From Haplosporangium gracile (Eukaryota > Mortierellomycota > Mortierellomycetes > Mortierellales > Mortierellaceae), in NCBI GenBank assembly GCA_015499985.1, contig JAAAUF010000751.1, positions 1 through 20,714 on the forward strand: 20,714 nucleotides of DNA, written 5' to 3'. The notes beneath the pieces were generated by a model. The model had not been told where the DNA came from. It saw only the letters and a program-made list of their open reading frames with translations, and did no database searches. The translations under genes were made by a program, and so were the position numbers. Positions 10,201 through 18,802 of this stretch are shown here, piece by piece (position 1 is the stretch's first letter; the number at the start of each line of letters is the position of its first letter).

Positions 10201-11696
10201 CAATGGCTAACATGTCGAGCACCAACTTGGGCTCACCACTGATCTTTGGAAACTTGATGCTGTCGCTGGAAGAGCACGAGCAGGAGGAAGATGATAGGAT
10301 GTATTGGACAAGTGTATGTATCATTGGCATGGCGACCATTGGGCAAGGTGCCGATTGGGAAGAGTTGCGCGAACTTGTTCGTGGAGGCATTCCTGTCATG
10401 TACCGGTAAGCCTTTTCCATTGCTTTTTAGATTGTAAGTTTATGCTTTGCAGACTGCAACAAACTAAGACTTCTTTTTCACCATTGCGGCGGCATTACAG
10501 AAACAAGATCTGGCAAGAGGCATCAGGAGCATATGACATGCGCCAGCCTGGATACTACAGAGAACTGCTTTCAAGTCAACCCCTAGAAGAATGCCAATGC
10601 TGGGGTGATATCGAGATGGTAAACTATTATATTACTTTTCTCGAAGAGCTTTAAAGAATATGGATGTATGAAAGAGAGAAGACGTCTAATCAAACTGATT
10701 GCTATTGTTCAAATAGGACTTGCACCGCACGTTCCCAACGAACGTCCTCTTTAGTCCCGGCGGACATGGGATTGAGAAGCTCAAGAACATTCTTCTCGCC
10801 TACAGCATGTACGTTCGTCTTTTGTGCATATAGCTCAAGTGCTGTGTGTGTGGTTTTATGCAATGATACTAAGTGAGAATTGCCCTCCCATTTTGTTATC
10901 CTAGCCACCATCCATCGGTGGGATACTGTCAAGGAATGAACCTTCTCGCAGGAACACTCCTATTGACCAACAACACCGAAGAAGAGGCCTTCTGGATCCT
11001 AGTCTCAATGCTGGGTCGACGCATGCCCGAAGACTACTTCACTCAACAGCTCCTCTCCCCTCAGGCAGATCAACGCGTCCTCAAGGAACTCGTCCAAGAG
11101 ATCATGCCCCGACTCAGCCTACACTTCCAGGAGATGCATGTCGACTTAACAGCGGTCACCTTCAGCTGGTTTCTGACCCTGTTCACGGACTGTCTACCGG
11201 TTGAGACGCTCCTCCGAGTCTGGGATGTGTTCTTTGTCGAGGGCATGATGGTTGTCTTCAAGATTGCGGTTGCGATTCTGTGGATGAACGAAAAGGAGAT
11301 CTTGAAGTGTCGGAATGGGGCGGCGGTATACTGTTATATGAAGCAGATGACGCTTGTCATGCACCAGGCCGATAAGCTCATGAAGGTAAGCAAGGAAGAA
11401 GAATAAGGAAAGCAAGCTCTAGGCGCCTATTGATGGCAACTAGGATTCTTTTCTGCACGACACGCCTCTAACACTACATATCTCTGTTTTGGTTTCAACA
11501 GGTCGCATTTGTGACACTAAAGTCGTCGATCCACCCAGAAAAGATCGAGGCGAAGCGTCAGCGCCACCAACAGAGTGTCCAACAGGAACTGCTTCAGGAA
11601 CAACAGATACTCAAGACGCGAGCTTTTACTTGTGTCTCTCCAACACCACCCTTGCCGCCATCATCGCCCCTCGAAAAGAAGACCACCATTCGTTAA
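7224..11696 (+). CDS. TBC-domain Rab GTPase-activating protein
   Basis: Five exons (7224-10405, 10501-10618, 10717-10808, 10905-11385, 11502-11696) join in frame to 1355 aa. TBC proteins speed GTP hydrolysis by Rab GTPases using an arginine and a glutamine finger. Seen: WEELRELVRGGIP, the usual domain entry, at about 1045-1056; the arginine finger in DLHRT (R1104); the glutamine finger in YCQGMN (Q1140); and the LRVWDVFFVEG block near the end of the domain. Both catalytic residues are present, so an active GAP is expected. The first exon carries about 1060 residues of mostly Ser/Pro/Gln-rich, probably disordered sequence: six Gln at 43-48, a short coiled coil at about 148-190, an acidic run at about 295-332, and Pro-Gln repeats. 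The start codon has an ideal ACCATGG context and is the first ATG for 605 nt. Which Rab it acts on cannot be told. Introns are 95, 98, 96 and 116 bp. Confidence 0.95.
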
Positions 11697-12034
11697 GAGA
11701 TCGGAATTTCGCTGGCAACTTTTTTATTCCTCTTTCTTCTTTTTCGTTGTCTCTACTTTTTTTTATTTCTTTTTTTTTTCTCTGTCATTCCGTTTGTCGT
11801 TTCTTTTTACTAGTTATTGTGATCTTTTCTCTGTTTCCGACCGTTTTTCGTCTCATCAAAAACATTGTACATACTACCCTCTTTTGAACAACTAAAAGAG
11901 GCGCTATCTCTTTCTCTTGTATCACCACATCAATACATACCTTCCCGATTTCTGTTTTGTTTTTTGTTCATGCAGTTAATGTGGTTTAATATGTAAAATG
12001 ATTCTAAGATGTGAGAAGGTAAAGAAGCCAGAGC
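11697..12034. other. convergent 3' region between the TBC and threonine synthase genes
   Basis: This 338-bp spacer lies between two stop codons facing each other. It is T-rich on the plus strand (11750-11860) and contains TGTACATAC near 11865, a plausible 3'-end processing context. No gene is seen. Confidence 0.7.
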
Positions 12035-13874
12035 TTACTGAGAGAGCTCCTTGTCAATGACCTCAATGACCAAGGCTTCATCAGCCCTAGGGATGAGAGT
12101 GACTCTACGCTCGGCAGCCATCAAGCCATCAAACTCCTTAGGCAAGACAGTCTTGAAGAACTCCTCGAACACGACGCCCTCCTGGTCCTTTAATGCCTTC
12201 TCGACAGCATCGGAAAACTTGGCGGGGTGGGCTGTTGAGAGCGAGATGACAATGTTCTTGCAATCGATCTTGGAGATGACAGTCTCGGCGGCCTTGACAC
12301 CGACAGCAGTGTGGGGGTCCATCACATAAGGAGCCTGCGACGAGTTCTCGGGGTGGCTGTATGAGCGGATGGTATCACAAGTCTCCTGATCAGAAACGTG
12401 GCCAGCGTCAAAGATTCTCTTGGCCTCGGCCAGAACCTGGGCACCAGTGTCGAAGCGACCTTTCTGCTTCAAGTCGACCATCCAGCTGTTGACAATTTCT
12501 CCAGCCTTGACATCCTTCTCCGACTCGGGCACCTGGGGGTCGACAGCAGCATCGCGAGCGAGGTAGAAGAGCAAACGCTCAAAGTTGGAGCTGACAACAA
12601 TATCCATAGCAGGGCTGAGGGTCTCGTGCACACCACCGTCCTCGCCCACGTTCTTTTCGCAAACACCGGAGCAGAAGAAGCGGTAGAGAATGTCGTTGGC
12701 GTTGGTGGCGACCAGGAGCTTGGCGGTGGGGAGACCCATCTGATGAGCATAATATCCAGCGAGGATATCGCCAAAGTTGCCGGTGGGGACTGAATAAGTG
12801 ATGTGAATCTTCTTTGCCTCTTCTGATCCGGGTGTGATGTTGAGCGAGCGAAGGAGCGAGAAGTAAGAGTGGAAGTAGTAGACAGTCTGGGCGAGGATGC
12901 GGGCCCAGTTGATGGAGTTGACGGCACCGAGATTGTACTTGCTCATAAAGTCCTTGTTGGCGAAGAGACCCTTGACAATATCCTGGCAGTCGTCGAAGGT
13001 GCCCTTGACGGAGACGTTGTGGACATTGGCGTCGAGGACGGTGGTCATCTGGGCCTCCTGGATGGGGCTGACTCTTCCTGTGGGGAAGAGGATAAAGACA
13101 TCGAGATCCTGCTTGTTGCGGAGTCCATAGATAGCAGCACTGGTTTTTTGTTGTTGTTGGTTGGTTGGTTAGTTGAGAATTTGATTTGTACGGCGAATAT
13201 TTAGCGTGCAGGAAGATATATATATAAAAAAAAAGAAGAGTTGATTTGATTAAGGTTATTAGTCACAGACGTTGAACTTCAAAAGAGTCATCGATTCCCA
13301 AAAAAAAAAATGAGAAAAAAATAAGAACAGACCATACAGATCCGGGAATTAAATGCAAAGAAAGAAGGGTTATAAAGAAGATAATGATAAAGAACAATGA
13401 TAATTACCTTCCAGTATCACCGCTGGTGGCACCAACGACAGTGATCTTGTGGCGATCAGCCTTGTTCTCAATACCAGCGTTCTTGCGCTTCAAGAAGTAC
13501 TCAAACAGGTTGCCGACAAACTGAAGAGCAACGTCCTTGAATGCAAAGGTAGGTCCGTGGAAGAGTTCGAGAATATAGAGACCGTCCTTGACCTGGTGCA
13601 GAGGTGTGATGTCCTTGTGGCGGAAGGTTGAGTAAGAGCGGTCGACAAGCTCCTTGAGGTCCTGCCTTGGGATCTCAGTCTGATCGATGTAGAGCGAGAG
13701 GACCTCAAGGGCCAACTCCTGGAAAGATAAGGAGGCCCACTTTGTCAAAAAGTCGGCGGGTGCCTGAGGGATCGACTGGGGAATGAAGAGACCGCCATCG
13801 GGCGAGAGACCGGCGAGGACGGCCTGCTCGAAGGTGTAGTTGTTGGCTTTACCCCGGGTGGACTTGTACTGCAT
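12035..13874 (-). CDS. THR4: threonine synthase (O-phosphohomoserine phosphate-lyase)
   Basis: Two exons read on the minus strand (13874-13408, then 13139-12035) give 523 aa; yeast Thr4 is about 514. The enzyme makes threonine from O-phosphohomoserine, the last step of the pathway, using pyridoxal phosphate (EC 4.2.3.1). Seen: HGPTFAFKDVALQ with K113 as the expected PLP-binding lysine; the VGATSGDTGSAAIYG phosphate-binding block, interrupted by the intron after GDTG; SVPTGNFGD; and an N-terminus (YKSTRGKA, LSPDGGLFIP) typical of the long fungal class. The 268-bp intron ends CCAG, with a CTAAC branch-point match about 30 nt upstream, and its interior holds a TA repeat and A-runs. The start has A at -3. 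It is divergent from LSM6 and convergent with the TBC gene. Confidence 0.97.
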
Positions 13875-14117
13875 TGTGAGGCAAGAGGTGGGAGGTTGTT
13901 GGGAGAGGGTGGCGTTGTTCGGACGAAAGAGGAGGGAGAAGGGGAAAGTGTGAAGAATAGATAATCCTTGACTCCACGTTTTTATCTGTAGCTACAGCGA
14001 TCACATGAAAGAAGATGAAAGGATGCGTTTCTTGCGCTGGAACTTGGAGGCGATCAGGAAGAGGCACCGCCCTGTCCTTCTGTACATCACAAACACGACC
14101 ACCAAACAACCATAACA
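13875..14117. promoter_or_regulatory. shared divergent promoter of THR4 and LSM6
   Basis: Only 243 bp separate the two start codons. The stretch contains TGACTCC at 13969-13975, one base from the Gcn4 consensus TGACTCA, and on the minus strand a GATAAAAA TATA-like string at 13986-13979. Yeast THR4 is under general amino-acid control, so a Gcn4-type site would fit, but here it lies between the TATA-like string and the THR4 start, which weakens the case. Confidence 0.45.
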
Positions 14118-14678
14118 ATGGAACCCACACAGGACTTCACAAGCTTCCTCATCGGGCGGCCCGTCATCGTCAAGCTCAACTCTGGCGTCGACTACAGAGG
14201 TATATGGAGAGACAAACAGCGCAAGGACATTAGCAAGGAAACTCACCTGCAAAACATTAGTCTGTCGTGCTATGAGGGGACTCTCTGAGCTACAGCGTTA
14301 TTTTGACAACATCATACTCAACCCATGCCACATCTTGCATGTTTACTCATTTGTGAATTGTATTTGACTCAATATACTAGGAATCCTCGCCTGCCTGGAC
14401 GGATACATGAACATCGCCTTGGAGCAGACCGAGGAGTACGTCAACGGACAGTTGAAGAACAAGTACGGCGACACCTTCATTCGTGGAAATAACGGTAATA
14501 ACATCATACTGATCTTACTTCCTACTCTGGATAAAAAAATGATATCAACAGAGTACAACAAGGATTTGACGCCATATTGTCAACCTTACAGTCTACGTTG
14601 GACATGCAACTAACTGGCATGCTATCTCTATGTAACGCCATTGTAGTCCTGTACATTTCGACCGCAAAGGGCGTGTAG
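14118..14678 (+). CDS. LSM6: U6 snRNA-associated Sm-like protein Lsm6
   Basis: Three exons (14118-14199, 14381-14494, 14647-14678) give 75 aa; human LSM6 is 80. Lsm6 is a subunit of the Lsm2-8 ring that binds the 3' end of U6 snRNA and of the cytoplasmic Lsm1-7 decapping-activator ring. Seen: Sm1 motif from IGRPVIVKLNSGVDYRG to LDGYMNIALEQ (12-43), near-identical to the human protein, and Sm2 motif IRGNNVLYIS (61-70), with the RNA-contacting DGYMN and RGN segments intact. The last exon supplies only TCC TGT... through the stop and is needed to complete Sm2. A CTAAC branch-point match lies 32 nt before its acceptor. The tail (TAKGV) lacks the basic end of the human protein. Introns are 181 and 152 bp. 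Confidence 0.96.
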
Positions 14679-15184
14679 AGTCGGGACTGAACAAAACTTT
14701 GTACAGCAATCATGGAACGACGCACCTCGTCAACACAGCAACAGCAAGGATACGTTTTTTTTTCTCTATGGACTCAGATTGCATCGCGTGGACCACATCA
14801 AAACAAAAACAAAACAATAAAAAACACCCAAAAAAATTTCTCTAGGAACAAAATCTTGCAAATTCGGCTGTTAACAAGATGGATACGACTCGATACGTAA
14901 AGGGCCAAAATCAAATGGAATCACAATATCTCAGCAAGAAGACCGCGTCAACAGGACACGAAACAACATCGAGGCGAAAAAAAAGGCTCAAAGTACAACA
15001 TTTGTGCAACGAGACCGCACCAACAGGAGAACAAACACAAACATGGGACCTTTTTAAGTAGTCTTAAAGTATGATGATTTTATTTTCGTGTGAATAATTT
15101 ACAGTATGGAATGCTTTGGTGTAGAATGCTGGAGGTTTGGAATGTACAACGGAGCGATAGCCGTGTTGGAAGAGAGAGAATGCC
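14679..15184. other. convergent intergenic region between LSM6 and the double-psi barrel gene
   Basis: The region is A-rich. It holds the 3' ends of both neighbours: TTTGTACAG near 14698 after LSM6, and an AATAAA on the minus strand at 15084-15079. A 60-codon open frame (14879-15061) contains an imperfect 72-bp-spaced direct repeat, but nothing supports it as a gene. Confidence 0.6.
15079..15084 (-). terminator. AATAAA polyadenylation-signal candidate
   Basis: On the minus strand this is a perfect AATAAA about 100 nt downstream of the stop codon of the secreted double-psi barrel gene, where a poly(A) signal is expected. Confidence 0.45.
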
Positions 15185-16009
15185 TTAGACAAAGGACCAC
15201 TCGAGCTCAATGACACCCTTGGACAGGGGGGAGAATTTTTGGAAGGCGGCGCGGGACAAATCCAAGGCGCCGTGCTTGCAGTAGCGGCTGGAGCAGGTAT
15301 CGACAACACGAACAATGACACTGGCAGAGGAACCTTTGGCCTTGACGCGGATCTTGTCACCGCATCTCGAGCGAGAGCCAGAGTAGGCGCCCATCTGGTC
15401 CTGGTTCAAGGCAACGATCATGTCGCTTTGGGAGAAACGGACGCCGCAGGATCCGGTGGTATCGCTGAACCAGGTTCCGCGACCGCGGTAGACCTTGCTG
15501 ATGTGGTTGATGGAGGATTTGGAGGAAATTTTGGTGGGCTTGGCGACTGCGGTGGTCTTGGTAGGCTTGGGCTTGGGCTTCTGGGAAGACTTGTCGGAAG
15601 AGTTGACCAACTCCCAGTTGATGGCCTCGATGCTCTTCTTGGAGAATTGTCTCATACCGATCTTGGACAAATCGATCGAGTTCTTGTCGCACTCGTGGCA
15701 GATGTCGACGACCCTGTAGGTGTAGGTCTTGGAGGGCTTGTTCCTGAGGCTAACCTTGACGTACTTGTCGCAGACATTGGTACCCTTCCTGTTGCCGAAC
15801 AAAGCGGAGTTGACAGCGGCGACGCGCTCGTTGAAGGAGTACTTGATACCGGGGCAGGCGTTACGTTTGTCATCAAACGTTGTGGCGTATCCCTTGTATT
15901 GGGTGTGTAACTTGGTCATATTCTTGCTGGAGGAGGAGGACGAGACGGGAGCAGACAAGACGCCCATAAGGGACGCGGCCATGAGGAAAAGGGCAGTGAA
16001 GCGAGACAT
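15185..16009 (-). CDS. secreted protein with two double-psi beta-barrel (RlpA/barwin/expansin-like) domains
   Basis: A single exon of 274 aa. Residues 1-20 form a signal peptide (hydrophobic core FTALFLMAASLMGVL, likely cleavage after LSA20). Two related domains follow, about 38-135 and 174-274, joined by a Lys/Pro/Ser/Thr linker (137-168). Each ends with the family hallmark: V-V-D-I-C ... IDLS (D102, 112-115) in the first and V-V-D-T-C ... LDLS (D237, 249-252) in the second. Each has four cysteines (52, 80, 104, 107 and 188, 216, 239, 244), enough for two disulfides per domain. This fold occurs in RlpA, barwin, expansins and small fungal secreted proteins. The sequence does not show whether it binds polysaccharide, inhibits a protease or does something else. 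A TATA box lies at a fitting distance upstream. A at -3 supports the start. Confidence 0.88.
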   Translation of the reverse strand: MSRFTALFLMAASLMGVLSAPVSSSSSSKNMTKLHTQYKGYATTFDDKRNACPGIKYSFNERVAAVNSALFGNRKGTNVCDKYVKVSLRNKPSKTYTYRVVDICHECDKNSIDLSKIGMRQFSKKSIEAINWELVNSSDKSSQKPKPKPTKTTAVAKPTKISSKSSINHISKVYRGRGTWFSDTTGSCGVRFSQSDMIVALNQDQMGAYSGSRSRCGDKIRVKAKGSSASVIVRVVDTCSSRYCKHGALDLSRAAFQKFSPLSKGVIELEWSFV

Positions 16010-16090
16010 TGTTGATGTGAGTGAGGAGGGGAGAGGATGAAGAGGATATACCGGGGTTGTGGATCTGAGAGATGGAAGGAAACTGTTAGC

Positions 16091-16098
16091 AATTTATA
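16091..16098 (-). promoter_or_regulatory. TATA box of the double-psi barrel gene
   Basis: TATAAATT on the minus strand lies about 80-90 nt upstream of the start codon at 16009. That predicts a transcription start near 16065 and a short leader. It is the clearest TATA match in the window, consistent with a regulated, strongly expressed secreted protein. Confidence 0.55.
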
Positions 16099-17482
16099 AG
16101 CGTTGTTGATGGTGGTTGATCTGATCTATGAGAGGTACCTTGGTCTACTCTGACTCTGAACGCTCGGGGCACGCCGTCAACTTGGTCGGGGGAGCTCAAG
16201 TTGAGTCCAAGAGAAGGTCAGGGACCTGGAGCTGACGGAGGAAGCAATTCAATCTCCTTCTTGACGACGGCTCAAAAAATGACATCCACAAAAGGAGGAA
16301 GAATTGGGGCGGATAACGGTTTAACAAACAATCCTCGTTTTTTTGGCGTTGCTGTTGTCAGTTGAAAGTTTCTAGCGCGCTCAGCCGTAAGCAAGATAGG
16401 GATATGTTGACATGGACACTCTTACCCTCATGGCATCATGGTCCCTGTTTTTCTTTCTCTTGTTGAGAGCTATATGTATGGTCAGTGTGATTACGCAGGC
16501 AGAGTGAGCGAGCGAGCCTAAACACAGCCGCCGGAATGACGATCTCCTTTGGACTGGATTGATGGGGACATATCAAGATTGATTGGAGTACAGCGAGTCA
16601 GTAACTGACAGAAGATAAAAAATTCAAACTAATGTGCCTGGAGAGTGATGCGGAAAATGAAAAATGTCTTGGTTTCTGCTTCAAACGCAAAGCACGCGAC
16701 GAGGAGACAGAAGAAATGGAAGGGCAGGAATAAAAAATGAAATAAGGAACAAGGAACAAGAGAAATAGAAGGTACAGAGACGAGAAAAAGCATAGCAAAA
16801 ATGTTCAATTGTTACAAGACAAACAAATTGAAAAGATCAATTGAAGTTTACGGATATGAAGATCTAGTGTTGACTAGAAGCCTGGTAGGAACTCTAGCAC
16901 TCTAGTGATAATCCAGAAATAAAAAAAAATGAAGACGTTGCTAGGATGGAGTTATCTTGCCCTTGCCAGACTTGTCTTGTCATCGAAAAAAAAAAGACTA
17001 TTGAGCTGAATCAAACCAAACTCACCATTAACAATCAATTAATGCGAAACCAAATCAATCGCCTACTTCGCTCCTTTCTCTTGCGCGTGTGCCTTTTAAC
17101 AAACGCGTTCATCCAGTTGCCCTGATCAGCTTGATTGTCTGTTGTTAGTGCCCGATCATCGGACACGATCGATCGTCATTGAACAAAGAGACCCAGCGTA
17201 CCGTTACCTAGGCCATCACTATTTCTCATTCACAAGTGATAGTCTCGCACAACCGACGCTAGGACAAACACGCGTCGATTATGCCAGAATGCCGCCCTGA
17301 ACTATTTTCTTAAAGAATGAGCCCATGCGTTCATACACCAAGGGACTCCATTTTCCTTTCCCCTTCCTTCTCCACACCAAATGCAATAAGGAGTCCTCCC
17401 TCAAAATAGATAAGATCGATAAAAGGGAAAAAGGCATAAGAAGCCTGCAAAGAGGCATAAGTATCCACTCTCACACACTTAA

Positions 17483-17490
17483 TATAAAAA
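17483..17490 (+). promoter_or_regulatory. TATA-like box of the Smr gene, merged with the A8-GGCTGC motif
   Basis: TATAAAAA runs directly into an A8-GGCTGC string (17486-17499), about 185 nt before the Smr start codon. A start about 30 nt downstream would fall near 17515, at or beside a 9-codon upstream ORF (17515-17544). Confidence 0.4.
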
Positions 17491-17626
17491 AAAGGCTGCG
17501 AGGGGTGGCGCTCAATGGCGAAGGTGGACCACGTGCCGGACTAGTGAGTGAGGTCACATCAGGATTCATTCAGAATTCATCCTTTCTTGGTTCTCATTCA
17601 CTTTCATCCCCTTCCTCATTCACAAC

Positions 17627-17653
17627 CAACAACAACAACAACAGCAACAACAA
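17627..17653 (+). repeat. CAA triplet repeat in the 5' leader of the Smr gene
   Basis: Nine near-perfect CAA triplets (one CAG) end 21 nt before the Smr start codon. Such CAA-rich leaders are unstructured in RNA and in other systems favour ribosome scanning; that role here is inference. Confidence 0.8.
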
Positions 17654-17674
17654 GGAAAACACACAGCTGAAGCT

Positions 17675-18548
17675 ATGGGATCCGCACTGACCATTGACGC
17701 GGGTTCTCGCGACCACGAACACTATCGCTCTGTAAGTTGGCTTTCAACATCAAGAAGTAACGTCGCACTGTTTTCAAACTGTTCCGTTAAACTAACGTCC
17801 AATTCTGTTGTTTGCGCTTTTAGGAGGCGAGGAAACATGCTGTGCTGCGACAAGAATACAGCCAGCAGTCGCAGGCAGCATACAAATCTGGCAATGGCGC
17901 AAAGGCAAAAGGTAACAACACCGTTCCAGCATTGATTGTTTTGGTACCACTATCCTCTGAAAAAAACGCATGATACAGCTAATGCAACTCCCTAATTCCT
18001 TTTCATTCTGTAGAACTCTCGTTGAAAGCCAAAGAGTATGGACGAGAGATGGACCGCTACAACAATATGGCAAGAGACATGGTCTTCAAATGTAGGAATG
18101 AGCAGCTGAAAGAGTCCTTTGTGTGATTTGTGCTCGAATGTTTGTTTCCAGCCTTTCGTATGGTTGCGTATTTACTTTTTTTCCTCTTTCACGTACAGTA
18201 TACAATACAAATAAACCGTCGAATGAACTGGATTTGCATGGTCTCAAGGTCCGAGAAGCCTTGGACATCACTCGAGAGCGACTAACAAAGTTTGTCAAGA
18301 ACAAGGAGCCGAACCTGATCATCATTGTCGGTCGGGGGAACAACTCTATCAACGGTGTGGCTAAAATCAAGCCTGCGGTGACAGAGCTAGTGAACGAGTT
18401 CCACATCAAGGCCACCCCCAATAAGCCCAATCAAGGATGCATCTGGATTGAGCCTGCAGGACCGGAGGGCGTAGACCTCTCCTGGATCGATGGCTTTTTT
18501 TGGGGGCTTGCGAAGAAGCTGTGGGCCTTCTTGGGCTTTGGACGTTAA
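17675..18548 (+). CDS. DUF1771-Smr domain protein
   Basis: Four exons (17675-17731, 17824-17911, 18014-18091, 18199-18548) give 190 aa. Residues about 15-75 are the DUF1771 helical segment (HYRSEARKHAVLR, AAYKSGNGAKAKELSLKAKEYGREMDRYN) that usually precedes Smr in fungal proteins such as yeast YPL199C. The Smr domain runs about 83-160: LDLHGL (85-90), then IIIVGRGNNSINGVAKIKPAV (about 115-135) and CIWIEP. Smr domains bind nucleic acid and some cut RNA or DNA, as in ribosome-associated quality control. The usual GxGNHS loop reads GRGNNS here (N123 for His). The last 21 residues (170-190) are unusually rich in Trp, Phe and Leu and could form an amphipathic or membrane-seeking helix. Introns are 92, 102 and 107 bp. 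The third has a weak GTAGGA donor, so the residue at that join (L75) is the least certain part. The start has G at -3. Confidence 0.9.
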
Positions 18549-18802
18549 CTTTACTTGCCCCACCTATTCCCATTGGCTCAGCGTGACTCGCTTTGTTTCC
18601 CTTTTACAGAGAAGTGGTCGAAGATGCTTCTTCTCCACTCCTTCTTTTCCCTTCCCTTCTTTCGTCACCATCCACTTCCACATCTTCTTATTCCCACCTT
18701 TCCTTTATTATCGAGTCTTCAGCAGGCGGGAACTTTTATCAAATAAAAACAACAACCGCGAATTAGCCGCAACCAATATACCCCAACTTATCCATAACAC
18801 CG
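18549..18802 (+). other. short spacer between Smr and RNF34-like genes
   Basis: Only 254 bp separate the Smr stop from the next start on the same strand. The spacer must hold the 3' end of one gene and the promoter of the other. It contains ATTGGCTC (reverse CCAAT, 18572-18579), a TGACTC at 18583-18588 and an AATAAA near 18742-18747. Confidence 0.5.

Larger units (their letters stand above)
16010..17674. other. gene-free region between divergent double-psi barrel and Smr genes
   Basis: I see no gene or RNA in these 1665 bp. Both ends are promoters, each with a TATA-like box. The middle (about 16400-17280) is mixed, moderately A-rich sequence with several short A-runs and no long convincing open frame; the minus-strand frame 16598-16798 is Phe/Ser/Leu-rich noise. 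Nothing resembling tRNA A and B boxes was found by eye. Confidence 0.55.

Noticed and set aside
12051..13204. Plus-strand frames up to 131 codons
   Set aside because: Antisense shadows of threonine synthase.
15239..15910. 223-codon plus-strand frame rich in Gly, Val, Asp and Leu
   Set aside because: Exact antisense of the secreted double-psi barrel gene, which has a signal peptide and paired domain hallmarks; the antisense frame has neither and lacks a good start.
17325..17690. 121-codon plus-strand frame overlapping the Smr start
   Set aside because: Runs across the TATA-like box and CAA leader and shows no domain; better explained as promoter plus leader.
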